From JBDTRY01 sp039931435 (GTDB lineage Bacteria > Acidobacteriota > Thermoanaerobaculia > Gp7-AA8), in contig JBDTRY010000128.1 of assembly GCA_039931435.1 (NCBI GenBank), forward strand, positions 1 to 10,643: a stretch of 10,643 nucleotides of DNA, given 5' to 3'. The position numbers and the translations under genes are program-made. The number at the start of each line of letters is the position of its first letter. The first letter of the stretch is position 1. The notes beneath the pieces were generated by a model. It was not told the DNA's origin. It did no database searches and saw nothing but the letters and a program-made list of their open reading frames with translations. Of this stretch, positions 1-8,800 are shown piece by piece.

Positions 1-86
1 CTCGTCAACGAAGATCGTGCCCTTCCTCGCGTAGCAACCGGGAAGGTAGAAGCGACTCTCGCTCGACGCTTCAGGATGACACGCCC
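1..86. repeat. Dispersed palindromic repeat, copy A (truncated by window edge)
   Basis: This stretch aligns almost end to end with 10538-10623, with about a dozen mismatches and two single-base gaps. Shared blocks include CTCGTCAACGA, CCCTTCCTC, CGGGAAGGTAGAA and GCTCGACGCTTCAGGATGAC. An internal stem CCTTCC (21-26) / GGAAGG (41-46) is preserved. The outer left arm seen in the right-hand copy would lie to the left of base 1. It is intergenic, downstream of the peptidase gene. Confidence 0.8.
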
Positions 87-101
87 TGCATGTCGTGTCA
101 T
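76..101. other. 8-bp inverted repeat downstream of the peptidase gene
   Basis: ATGACACG (76-83) and CGTGTCAT (94-101) form a perfect 8-bp stem with a 10-nt loop, about 77 nt past the peptidase stop codon. On the minus strand no run of T follows, so it is a weak candidate for an intrinsic terminator; it may instead stabilise the mRNA 3' end or be part of the adjoining repeat. I see no gene or better terminator in bases 1-177. Confidence 0.3.
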
Positions 102-177
102 TCCGTGTGACGCTGGCGCCTACGCCGCCCTGCTCAGCGTGACTTCGCTCGACGGTCAATCTGCGCTACCGGTACGG

Positions 178-2352
178 CTACTGCACTCCAAGCTCCTTCA
201 GTAACGCGCCGGCATGCGAGACCTTGTCCAGCATCCACAGCAGATAGCGGACATCCACGCTTACATTCCGGGCGATGTCAGGGTTGTAGCCGAAGTCGTT
301 GGCCACGTTCTCCCAGACACGATCAAAGTTGATTCCGATCAGCTCTCCCTTGCCGTTGAGGACCGGGCTCCCGGAGTTTCCTCCGGTTGTATCGGCTGTG
401 GCCAGAAAATTGACGGGAATATCGCCCAGTTGCGGATCGACGAATCGTCCAGAAGTTTTCGATGCAGCGGCGGCACGAACTGATTCCGGCACGTCGAATG
501 GCTCCTCGCCTGTGTGTTTGGCAATCATGCCCGAGAGTGTCGTCTGTGGTTCGTAGACAACGGCATCCCTCGGTGCATAGCCCTCGATTTTTGCGAAGCT
601 GACGCGAAGAGTTCCGTTGGCATCCGGCGCAACCGGTGTTCCGGCGTGAGCGATCACGGCTCGGCGCCACTCCGGACGTAACCGTGAAATAGCGCCCTCC
701 CGGCGGTCGACGCTGTCTTCCAGTCTTTCGAGATCGCCCGCCAGGGCAAAGCCCAGTTCAAGCAGCGGATCCCTGCGTTCATGGAGACGGGCCGGCGATT
801 CATCGAACATCGCCCGCCGCTGCTCTGGTTCGTCGAGGCGCGAGGTTTCGACCATGCTGTGAATCTTTCGCGCCAGCGCCTCACCATCGAGTCCTGCAAA
901 TGCCCGCGCCACTGCTGCCGGCTGCTCCGCTACCGGCCGTGCCAGCAGGCGTCGTATCCACGAAGCCATGATGGCCTCGTCCGCCGGAGCGAAATAGCTC
1001 TTCTCTTCGCGAATGAGGCGGTCGCGCAGGCGGGGCAGATTGCGGTCCTGGAACGCGGGCGGCCGATCCTCATTCTTTTTCTCTCTGGATTGGGCAACGC
1101 GGGTGATGATCGTCGCAGCGGAGAGGAGCCCGGGTCCTGCGAAAGCGCCGTCGAGACTGTTCCCGGTGGGCAGTTGCCTGAGGAGAAAGTCCCTTTCCCA
1201 GGTCGTTTCTTCGTCACGCTCAACTTTTTCCAGCTCGCGGTAGGCCTGCTTTGCGGCTGCGAACTGCGGATGCCCGGCGATCCAGGTCAGAACTTCCTGA
1301 TCGGCGGCGTGCTGCTTTGCCACGATCTCTCCGCGATCGAACCCGGCGATCTGCCCCTGGGCGTTCTTGAAGCGGTTCAGCAATGATTTGAGAGTGTTCG
1401 CCACGGCGATCGTTCCGGCCGCGTCTCCTTTCGTAGTTTCTTCTTGAATCCGTATCCATTCGCCGTAGACCTCCTCCCGCCGAGGAAAGTAGAGGTTGCG
1501 CTTCTGGGCCATCTCCGCCTCGATGTACGAGCGGTAGGTAATCCCCGGATATCCCAGAACCATGGCGAAATCTCCCGGACTGATATCCCCCTGGGCGATC
1601 GGAAAATAGAACTCCGGGTGCAGCGGGACATTCGTCGGGCTATAAGCAGCGGGCTTACCGTCCGCTGAAGCGTAGACGCGGGCGATGGAGAAGTCTCCGG
1701 TGTGACGGGGCCACATCCAGTTGTCCACTTCACCGCCGAATTCGCCGACGGAGCGGGGCGGCGCGTAAACCAGACGGACGTCGGGATACTCCAATCCTTC
1801 GATCAGGACGTATTGAAGACCGCCGTCAAAGGTGCCAACCTTGCAGCGGGCCGCAGCCTGCTGTTCGCATCGTGCCACCAGTTCTGATTTCGTTTTTTCG
1901 ATCGCTCGGTAGCGTTCAAGATCCGTTGATTTTTTCGGAACGGAAGCCAGAATCTCCGCAGTAACGTCGGTGAAATGCCGCGGAATCGTAGCCCGGACCG
2001 ACTGACCGGGAAGTTCCTCGGAAGGCTCTCCAGCCAGGAATCCGTTGGTGATGATGTCATTGTCCGGAGTGCTGTGCTGCTGGAGGATCGAAAACAGGCA
2101 GTGGTGATTGGTGAGGAGCAGGCCGGTTCCGGACACGAAGGCGGAGGAGCAACCACCGATATCGATCGCTGCCGCAAGAAGCCCCGTTCCACGCTGAGGA
2201 TTCCACAGTTTTTCAGGGGACAGCACCAACCCCTGGCTCTTCAGCCACGCCGGATCAAGCTGCAGAACCTGCTGCGGAGTCCATTTCCCCTCAGCCGCAA
2301 AGATGACGGATGCAGTGAGAACGAACACAATCGCAATCTGAATCTGTTTCAT
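178..2352 (-). CDS. S46 family dipeptidyl peptidase (DPP7/DPP11-like), exported
   Basis: Serine exopeptidase of the S46 family (chymotrypsin-like fold), expected to release N-terminal dipeptides from peptides in the periplasm. The 724-residue product matches the usual family length of about 700-720. Residues 1 to about 19 form a signal peptide (Lys at position 2, then a hydrophobic stretch ending in an Ala pair). The catalytic His is His84 in TNHHC, the Asp is most likely Asp220 in the HTGDF motif, and the nucleophile is Ser660 in TGGNSGSP. Eighteen residues after the Ser is Arg678 in GINFDR, the S1 specificity position: Arg marks Asp/Glu-preferring DPP11 and Gly marks DPP7. I chose the ATG at 2352 because AAAGGA lies just upstream and the signal peptide then starts cleanly; an in-frame ATG at 2391 would add 13 residues that spoil it. 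The gene is 360 bp downstream of the efflux operon and is probably transcribed separately. Family assignment is firm; Asp/Glu preference is inferred. Confidence 0.95.
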   Translation of the reverse strand: MKQIQIAIVFVLTASVIFAAEGKWTPQQVLQLDPAWLKSQGLVLSPEKLWNPQRGTGLLAAAIDIGGCSSAFVSGTGLLLTNHHCLFSILQQHSTPDNDIITNGFLAGEPSEELPGQSVRATIPRHFTDVTAEILASVPKKSTDLERYRAIEKTKSELVARCEQQAAARCKVGTFDGGLQYVLIEGLEYPDVRLVYAPPRSVGEFGGEVDNWMWPRHTGDFSIARVYASADGKPAAYSPTNVPLHPEFYFPIAQGDISPGDFAMVLGYPGITYRSYIEAEMAQKRNLYFPRREEVYGEWIRIQEETTKGDAAGTIAVANTLKSLLNRFKNAQGQIAGFDRGEIVAKQHAADQEVLTWIAGHPQFAAAKQAYRELEKVERDEETTWERDFLLRQLPTGNSLDGAFAGPGLLSAATIITRVAQSREKKNEDRPPAFQDRNLPRLRDRLIREEKSYFAPADEAIMASWIRRLLARPVAEQPAAVARAFAGLDGEALARKIHSMVETSRLDEPEQRRAMFDESPARLHERRDPLLELGFALAGDLERLEDSVDRREGAISRLRPEWRRAVIAHAGTPVAPDANGTLRVSFAKIEGYAPRDAVVYEPQTTLSGMIAKHTGEEPFDVPESVRAAAASKTSGRFVDPQLGDIPVNFLATADTTGGNSGSPVLNGKGELIGINFDRVWENVANDFGYNPDIARNVSVDVRYLLWMLDKVSHAGALLKELGVQ

Positions 2353-2512
2353 GGAACCGTCCTTTCGGCGTGGGAGAGCAGCGACAGTCACCGCAGACTC
2401 AAGGACGATATCATTTTGATCTTTTCAAACGGGCCAGTTAACCCCATTCCTGGAGGACCACAGACGCCGATCGCCGTTTCCTCGATTCTAATGAACGCAA
2501 CCCACCCGTCAT
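2353..2512 (-). promoter_or_regulatory. Leader and probable promoter region of the peptidase gene
   Basis: With a terminator candidate immediately upstream and 160 bp free, the peptidase promoter should lie here. The region has an A+T-rich patch at about 2407-2430 on a G+C-rich background, and AAAGGA at the 3' end as the ribosome binding site. I could not find a convincing pair of -35 and -10 hexamers at proper spacing, so no promoter is placed. The word TTCTAATGAACG at 2486-2497 also occurs at 10463-10474, next to another repeat copy. Confidence 0.35.
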
Positions 2513-2619
2513 GAAAAGAATGTCATCCCGAACGAGCGAAGCGAGGAGGGATCTCGCGCTCGTGTAGTGGTGGTCGTCCTGGCGCCACCGGAGATCCCTC
2601 GCTTCGCTTCGGGATGACA
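2513..2619 (-). terminator. Long hairpin with U-rich tail: candidate terminator of the efflux operon (repeat copy B)
   Basis: Arms at 2521-2555 and 2591-2619 are reverse complements apart from two 3-base insertions in the left arm (TGTCATCCCGAA, GCGAAGCGAG and GGATCTC blocks all pair). The 35-nt loop holds a smaller stem, GGTGG (2569-2573) with CCACC (2585-2589). Read on the minus strand, the hairpin is followed immediately by TTCTTTTC (complement of 2513-2520), as expected of a rho-independent terminator. It lies about 95 nt past the stop codon of the second permease. The arms belong to the same repeat family as the copies at the window edges, so the terminator role may be secondary. Structure is certain; function is inferred. 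Confidence 0.6.
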
Positions 2620-2658
2620 CTCCTTGAGAGCGATTCATTTCAGCGACAGCGTGGCCTG

Positions 2659-2683
2659 CGCCGTTCCCCCGCTCGGGACGGCG
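2659..2683 (-). other. Short G+C-rich hairpin just after the efflux operon
   Basis: CGCCGTTCCC (2659-2668) pairs with GGGACGGCG (2675-2683) with one bulged base and a 6-nt loop. It starts about 30 nt past the stop of the second permease gene on the minus strand. No T-run follows, so it is not a textbook terminator; it could protect the 3' end of the transcript or pause polymerase before the larger hairpin at 2513-2619. Confidence 0.35.
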
Positions 2684-2712
2684 TGTTCCTTAATCTTCGA
2701 CCTCCGGCGCAA

Positions 2713-5700
2713 TCAGGCCGGCTCGCCGGGTATCTCGATTTCCGGTGGGGGCGCTGCCAGTCTGGTTGGAGACGAATTGCGCCAGAGCCGCTTGAACCAG
2801 TTCGCCACTCCCTCCACGCCAAGATCCACGTAGGGGAGCACGATCAGAGTGAGAAATGTGGAAGAGATCAGTCCCCCCATCACCGTGCGGGCCAGCGGAA
2901 AGTAGAACAGACCTCCCACGAGAGATCCGCCCAGCGCCAGTGGAAGCAAACCGATGACCGTCGTGGATGCGGTCATCAGGATGGCCCGGAGCCGGTCCCG
3001 TCCTGCCTGAAGAATGGCCTCCTCGTGACTCATCCCACCCTTACGTAACTGATTGAGATGGTCGAGGAGGACGATGCCGTTGTTTACAACGATTCCCATG
3101 AGTATGAGCAGACCGATCTGGGCCATGAGGTTGAAGGGCGTGCGGGTGGCGGCCAGTGTCCAGACGGCTCCGGGAAGCGCGAATGGAATAGAGATGAGAA
3201 TGGCAAACGGCTGGGCCACGGATTCGAATAGCGAGGCCATGACGATGTAGACGAGCAGCAGGGCCAGAAGGAAATTGATCCCCATCTCTTTGCTCTGATT
3301 GTCCTGCTCCAGAACGCGGTCGTCCCAGGACCATGAATATCCCGGGGGCATCTCAAAGGCATCCATCAAAGAGGTGATCTCTTTACGGGTGTTCTGCCAC
3401 TCCTTACCATCGTAGGTGGCGCGCACGGCCACGCGCACTTTTCGATTCTCGCGCTGAATCTGCTGAGCCTTGCGCACGATGTTGAACGAAGCCACCTCGC
3501 CGAGAAGAACCTGCTGCCCGGTCCGGGTGGTGATCTGCACCTTGCGCAGGTCGTCGAGATTGGTGCGGTCCTGCTGACGCAGAGCCAGCCAGCTTTCGAC
3601 TTCGTGATCCCCGGCGTTGAAGCGCCGAAGACGCATGCCGCCGAGGGTGAAGCCGAAGATGTCCGAGAGATCCTGGGCCGTGAGCCCCAGCTTCAGCGCC
3701 TTCGGCCGATCGATGGCAACCTGGATCTCGCTCCGTCCCTGAGTGAGGTCGGTGCTCACGTCTGCAACTCCGTTGATGGTTTCCAGTCTGCGCTCCGCTT
3801 CCTGGGCGAGGCCCTGGAGCACGCCACTATCCTGGCCGAAGAATTTGACGGCGAAATAGGTGCTGTTACCACCCTCCTCGGAGTCCTCCTGGAAGAAGAT
3901 CCTGGCTCCAGGAATCTGGGGCAGCGCATCGCGAACTTTCTTGCGCAGCACCTTGATGTCGCTGTCGGAGAGATCTTCCCTGCTGAGAGTGATTGTCGTC
4001 GATGCCTCGTCGTCCGAAAAGTAGCTGTACAGGCCTTTGACCATGAACCGGTCCTTGTTCTGGTTCAGGAATCGCTCGATGACGTTCACCGCCCTTTCCG
4101 AGTCGCTCTTGTACGAGAAGCCGCTGAACTCGTAAGACAGTCTGATTCGACGGTTCTTCTGTCCGGAGAAAATTGCAAACTCGACCCACTTGAATGTGAA
4201 CGGCAGGACGGTCATGACGATCACCAGAACGATGATGCCAAACGTCTTCACGCGGTGTTTGAGCGTCCAGCCAAGGATGCGGACGTATCGCTCCTCGAGC
4301 CAGAGCACGATGGCGTTTCGTTTTGGCGGTTTATGAGTGAGGAAGTGCGCCGACATCAGGGGAATCAAGGTCAGCGAGGCGAAGAGTGAACAGATGAGCG
4401 CCAGCGAGATCGAGATGCCCACTTCGCCGAGCCAGACTGTCAACTCGGTCGTTCCCCCCACGATGAGCGGCAGAAAGACGATCAGTGACGTCAGTGTTGA
4501 GGCTCCGACGGCCATGGCCACGGCCCCTGCGCCTTCCAGGGCAGCCTGTTTCGTGTCTGTGATCTCCCGCTGGCGCCGGTCGATGGATTCCAGTACGACG
4601 ATGGCGTTGTCAACCAGCATCCCGACTCCGAGCATCAGCCCCATCATGGAGAGTACGTTCAGGTTCTTTCCCATGAAATACAGAAATGCGCAGGCGGCGA
4701 TGATGGAAAAGGGGATCGACAGCGAGACGATGAGCGTGGCGCTGAAACGCCTGAGAAAGAAGTAGAGGATGAGCACGGCCAGAAGGCCGCCGACCATTCC
4801 CGAAGTGGTCAGGCCATTGATACCGCTCGTGATCTGTTCGGCCTGATCGTCCCAGGTGAAGACGCTGATGCCCGCAAGCATCGGATCTTTGGCGATGTCT
4901 TCGTTGATCACTCTCATCGCCGCGTGAACGACATCCACGGTGTTTGCCGTGGATTCCTTGAATACGTTCAGGGCGATTGCGGGCTTTCCGTCGAGGTGCC
5001 TGCCATAAGCGATGGGTGGTTCTTCGTAACGGATCTCGGCAATGTCTCCGAGGCGCAGACCGTGGTCGTTGATGGGGATGTTGCGGATGTCTTCGATCGA
5101 GGAAAGAGCGCCGAGGGCGCGAACGCTGTAGCGCATCCCGCGGTCGGTAACCTGACCGAGAACCAGATTCGACGATGCCCCCTGCAGTCGCGGGATGAGA
5201 GCACTTATATCGACGTTGTGCTCCTTGATCCTGTCGAGCACAAGGTCGATATTGATCTCCCGTGGAGCTACGCCATCGAGGTCCACTCGCGCCACGCCCG
5301 GCACTCGTCGCAGGCGGTTCAGGACGCGTGCTTCCAGCAGGTCGTAGTTCCTGGAAAGGTCCACGCCCTTTGCTGAAATGCGGGCCTCGATCACCGGGAT
5401 GTCGCTGGTGTTGAAGGAGTAGATAAAGATCTGTCCCAGACCCGGAGGCAGGGAGGGACGGATCTGATCCATCTTCTCTCCTACCTGCATACGGATGATG
5501 TCCAGATCCTGTCCCCAGTCGAACTGCAGCTGGATCTCGGCATCGTCCGCACTGGCCGTAGCACGCAGCCGTTTCACATGAGGCAGCGTGGCCAGCACTT
5601 CTTCCACCGGCTTGATGATCTCCTTCTCAATCTGTGTGGGGTTGGAGTTGGGATAGGGAATGCGCACGCCGATGAATGGCGCGTCCACTTCAGGAAGCAG

Positions 5701-5805
5701 AGCAAGAGGGAGGCGGGTGATAGCGATGCCCCCGATGATCATGATGCAGATCAACAGCATGATCGTCGTGATGGGCCGCTTGACGGCCAGGCTGGGAAGA
5801 CTCAT
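2713..5805 (-). CDS. RND efflux transporter permease, second of a tandem pair (HAE1-type)
   Basis: Inner-membrane proton-driven exporter of the AcrB/HAE1 branch of RND proteins, 1030 residues, full family length. TM1 is at about residues 11-30, a large periplasmic domain spans about 32-330, TM2-6 about 333-488, TM7 about 520-538, a second periplasmic domain about 540-838, and TM8-12 about 842-992. TM4 carries GVGMLVDNAIVVLE with Asp399 (AcrB Asp407) and Asn400 (AcrB Asp408). TM10 carries GIVVNNGIVLLD with Asn908 at the AcrB Lys940 position. Arg938 and Thr945 in the RLRAILMT stretch match AcrB Arg971 and Thr978. The start is the ATG at 5805, preceded by AAGGAGTGG in the 13-bp gap after the previous gene; an in-frame ATG at 5862 lies inside that gene and would add 19 polar residues before MSLPSLAVKRP, a typical RND N-terminus. 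The C-terminus is a Pro/Glu-rich cytoplasmic tail. It is co-transcribed with the adaptor and first permease and probably partners them. Substrate unknown. Confidence 0.95.
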   Translation of the reverse strand: MSLPSLAVKRPITTIMLLICIMIIGGIAITRLPLALLPEVDAPFIGVRIPYPNSNPTQIEKEIIKPVEEVLATLPHVKRLRATASADDAEIQLQFDWGQDLDIIRMQVGEKMDQIRPSLPPGLGQIFIYSFNTSDIPVIEARISAKGVDLSRNYDLLEARVLNRLRRVPGVARVDLDGVAPREINIDLVLDRIKEHNVDISALIPRLQGASSNLVLGQVTDRGMRYSVRALGALSSIEDIRNIPINDHGLRLGDIAEIRYEEPPIAYGRHLDGKPAIALNVFKESTANTVDVVHAAMRVINEDIAKDPMLAGISVFTWDDQAEQITSGINGLTTSGMVGGLLAVLILYFFLRRFSATLIVSLSIPFSIIAACAFLYFMGKNLNVLSMMGLMLGVGMLVDNAIVVLESIDRRQREITDTKQAALEGAGAVAMAVGASTLTSLIVFLPLIVGGTTELTVWLGEVGISISLALICSLFASLTLIPLMSAHFLTHKPPKRNAIVLWLEERYVRILGWTLKHRVKTFGIIVLVIVMTVLPFTFKWVEFAIFSGQKNRRIRLSYEFSGFSYKSDSERAVNVIERFLNQNKDRFMVKGLYSYFSDDEASTTITLSREDLSDSDIKVLRKKVRDALPQIPGARIFFQEDSEEGGNSTYFAVKFFGQDSGVLQGLAQEAERRLETINGVADVSTDLTQGRSEIQVAIDRPKALKLGLTAQDLSDIFGFTLGGMRLRRFNAGDHEVESWLALRQQDRTNLDDLRKVQITTRTGQQVLLGEVASFNIVRKAQQIQRENRKVRVAVRATYDGKEWQNTRKEITSLMDAFEMPPGYSWSWDDRVLEQDNQSKEMGINFLLALLLVYIVMASLFESVAQPFAILISIPFALPGAVWTLAATRTPFNLMAQIGLLILMGIVVNNGIVLLDHLNQLRKGGMSHEEAILQAGRDRLRAILMTASTTVIGLLPLALGGSLVGGLFYFPLARTVMGGLISSTFLTLIVLPYVDLGVEGVANWFKRLWRNSSPTRLAAPPPEIEIPGEPA

Positions 5806-5818
5806 CGCTCCACTCCTT

Positions 5819-8800
5819 CTATCGCGCAGGCTCAGCGGGAAGCTCGACGGCACTCCATTCACGACTGTCTTCGGTGACTACTCGCGTTTCAGGCGCCAGT
5901 TCTTTCCGCTCCAAAAGCGAATAAACGACGGGAATGACCACCAGAGTGAGCGCTGTGGCAACGGTGAGCCCGCCGATCACGGTGATTGCCAGGGGTGCGC
6001 GCAATTCCGCTCCGTCTCCCAGTCCCATGGCCATGGGCAGCAGGCCGAGAATCGTCGTCAGAGAGGTCATCAGAATCGGCCGGAGGCGATTGACTCCGGC
6101 CTGCACCAGCGCCTCATCCCGCGAAACGCCGGACCGCCGAAGCTGATTCACCGCGTCGATGAGAACGATGGCGTTATTCACAACGATACCGGCCAGCATG
6201 ACGATGCCGATCATGGCCACGATGCTGATGGATCGCCCCGTGAGCGCCAGCGCCAGCACCACTCCGATTGCTCCCAGAGGAAGAGTGAAGATGATTACGA
6301 AGGGGTGTCGGAACGATTCGAACTGGGAGGCCATGACCAGGTAGACGAGGAAGATGGCCAGGGCCATAGCCATGAGTAGCGATCGGATGGAGCGCTGCAT
6401 TTCTTCTTCCTGGCCGCTGAGGTTGGCTACAGCGCCCGCGGGAAGGGGAGTGGCGGCGATGGCCCGACGCACATCGGATGCAACCGCGCCCATGTCTCTT
6501 CCCGAGAGTGCCCCGGAGATCACGGCCGCGCGTTTCTGGCCGATCCTTCTGATTTCGCTGGGACCGTTGGCCAGCGTCACCTCAGCGACGGAATCGAGGA
6601 AGATAGGCCGGCCGTCACGCTGCCCGACGATCATCTGATGGACGTCGGCCAGGGTTGCTTCGCCCACTTCCACCGAACGCACGCGGATATCGATTTCGCG
6701 ATCACCCTCGGTGAAGCGCGTGGCCACCTCGCCCTGCACCTTGTTGCGAACGGTGGCGGCTACCTGGGCCAGGTCCAGCCCGAGCTGTGCGAGCTGGCTG
6801 CGATTGAAGCGAACCTGCAATTCCGGATTTCCGATCTCGTAGGATGACTTCACGTCGACCAGTCCCGGCACTCTCACGACGCTCGCTTCCAGAGCTGTTG
6901 CGGCCCGGTGAAGCTCGCTCAGATCGTCGCTGTAGACCTCGACTTCGATCGGTGTGCGAAAGGTAAAGTAGGTCGGACGGTCGAACTTGTAGCGAGCCAT
7001 GCCGGAAGCGTCGAGACGGTTGCGGATCGCGGCGATCACTCGATCCTCATCGCTGGCCCGGGAGCCGTGTTTCATCTCTACCTGCAGGCGAGCGCTGTTT
7101 TCGCCTTCCGTTCCTGTATTCGAGAGCGAAAGGCCAGCGCCACCGGCCACACTCGAGGAGCTGGCCACCGCCGGATCCCCGGCGACCGCCGTCTGTACGC
7201 TCTGCACGAATCGATCGGTGATCTGTAGCGGAGTGCCCTCCGGAAGATCGAGCGTGAACTGGAACTCACCCTGGGTGAACGTAGGGATGAGATCGAGGCC
7301 GAGACCGGGTACGAGCAGAAGCGAGCCCGCAAAAATGGCGGCAACGATGGCGATGACCAGCCCCCGCGATCGGAGCGACCAGCGCAGGATCCGGGGATAG
7401 ATCGCCAGCAGAGCGCCGAGCAACTTGTCGAATGCCGCGCCAATCGGGCGAACGAGACGTGTGATCCAGCTCCAGACGACCTTCACACCGCGGCGGATTC
7501 CTCGAACCCCGGCCACCGGTGCTTTACTGAAAACGGCCAGCGCTATCCGTCTACCACGGCCCATCGGTGCGGTTGCAACGACGACTTCCGCTTCGCTCAC
7601 CGTCCCGGGGGTGCTGATGAGAGCGGCCAGCATGGGAATGAGTGTCAGAGAAATCGCCAGCGAGGCCAGCAGTGAGAAGGAGACAGTCAGTGCCTGGTCT
7701 CTGAACAACTGTGCGGCAATACCTTCGAGAAATACCACCGGAAGAAAAACCGCCACCGTCGTCAGCGTCGATGCCACGACCGCCATTCCCACCTCGGAGG
7801 CGCCAATCAACGCGGCGTCGAAGGGCGCCAGGCCCTGCTCCCGTTTGCGGTAAATCGATTCGAGCACAACGATGGCGTTGTCCACCAGCATCCCCACCCC
7901 GAGGGCAAGTCCGCCAAGGGACATGATGTTCAACGTCGTGTTCGTCCGGTACATCAGGAAAAACGTGGCGATGATCGAGATCGGAATCGATACGGCGATG
8001 ATCAGCGTGCTGCGCAGATCCTTCAGGAAAAAGAGTAGAACCATCACGGCGATCAGTCCGCCAATAATGGCGTTGCTGAGCACTTCCTTTACCGATTGCT
8101 GAATGAAGCGGGATTGATCGACTCCCGTGACCAGTTCAATTCCCGGCGGGAGCTCCTTTTTCACCCGCTCCACCCGGTTTCGAATCGCTTTGGCGACCGA
8201 GACGATGTTCGCATCGCCCTCTTTGAACAGCGCCAGTTCCACTGCTTCCTTCCCCTGGAAGCGGGTGATGACGTCGCGTTGCTTGTGCCCGCGGATGACC
8301 TCGCCGACGTCGGCCATGGTGACGTTCCGGCCATCACGGGAAACGAGAACCGTGGACAGAATGTCCTGAAGGTCCCGAAACTCGTTTCGGGCTCGAACCA
8401 GGTAGCGGGCCTCTTTTTCGTAAAGGCTGCCCCCGGCCTGATTGACATTCTCGCGGCGCAGCTTCTGGTCGACGTCGTCGATGGTCAGCCCCACCAGCGA
8501 CAGTTTGCCTTCGTCGACACGAACCTGGATCTCGTCTTCATAGCCGCCATTAACCTTGATGGCCGCTACGCCTTCGGTGGATTCCAGGTCTTTCTTCAGG
8601 ACCTGTTCGGCCACGTAGCGGAGTTGATAGAGGTTCTGCGGGCCGGTGACGTACAGGCGCATCACGGGGTCGTTCGAAGGATCGAAGCGAAGGAGCACCG
8701 GCTTCTCGGTTTCTCGGGGCAGCGTGACGAGATCCAGTTTCTGCCTGACGTCCAGGGAGGCGAAATCCATGTTCTTGCCCCACTCGAACTCGAGCGTCAC

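Noticed and set aside
168..175. TACCGGTA palindrome just past the peptidase stop as a terminator
   Set aside because: Only 8 bp with no loop and no T-run; too short to act as an intrinsic terminator.
781..1386. 201-codon plus-strand frame opposite the peptidase
   Set aside because: Shadow of the S46 gene; no family features and no ribosome binding site.
2438..2638. 66-codon minus-strand frame between the operon and the peptidase
   Set aside because: It is made mostly of the hairpin repeat at 2521-2619 translated, giving the Arg/Ser-rich peptide typical of such repeats; not a credible gene.
3604..4389. 261-codon plus-strand frame opposite the second permease
   Set aside because: Antisense shadow of a conserved RND coding region; no start signals or recognisable protein features.
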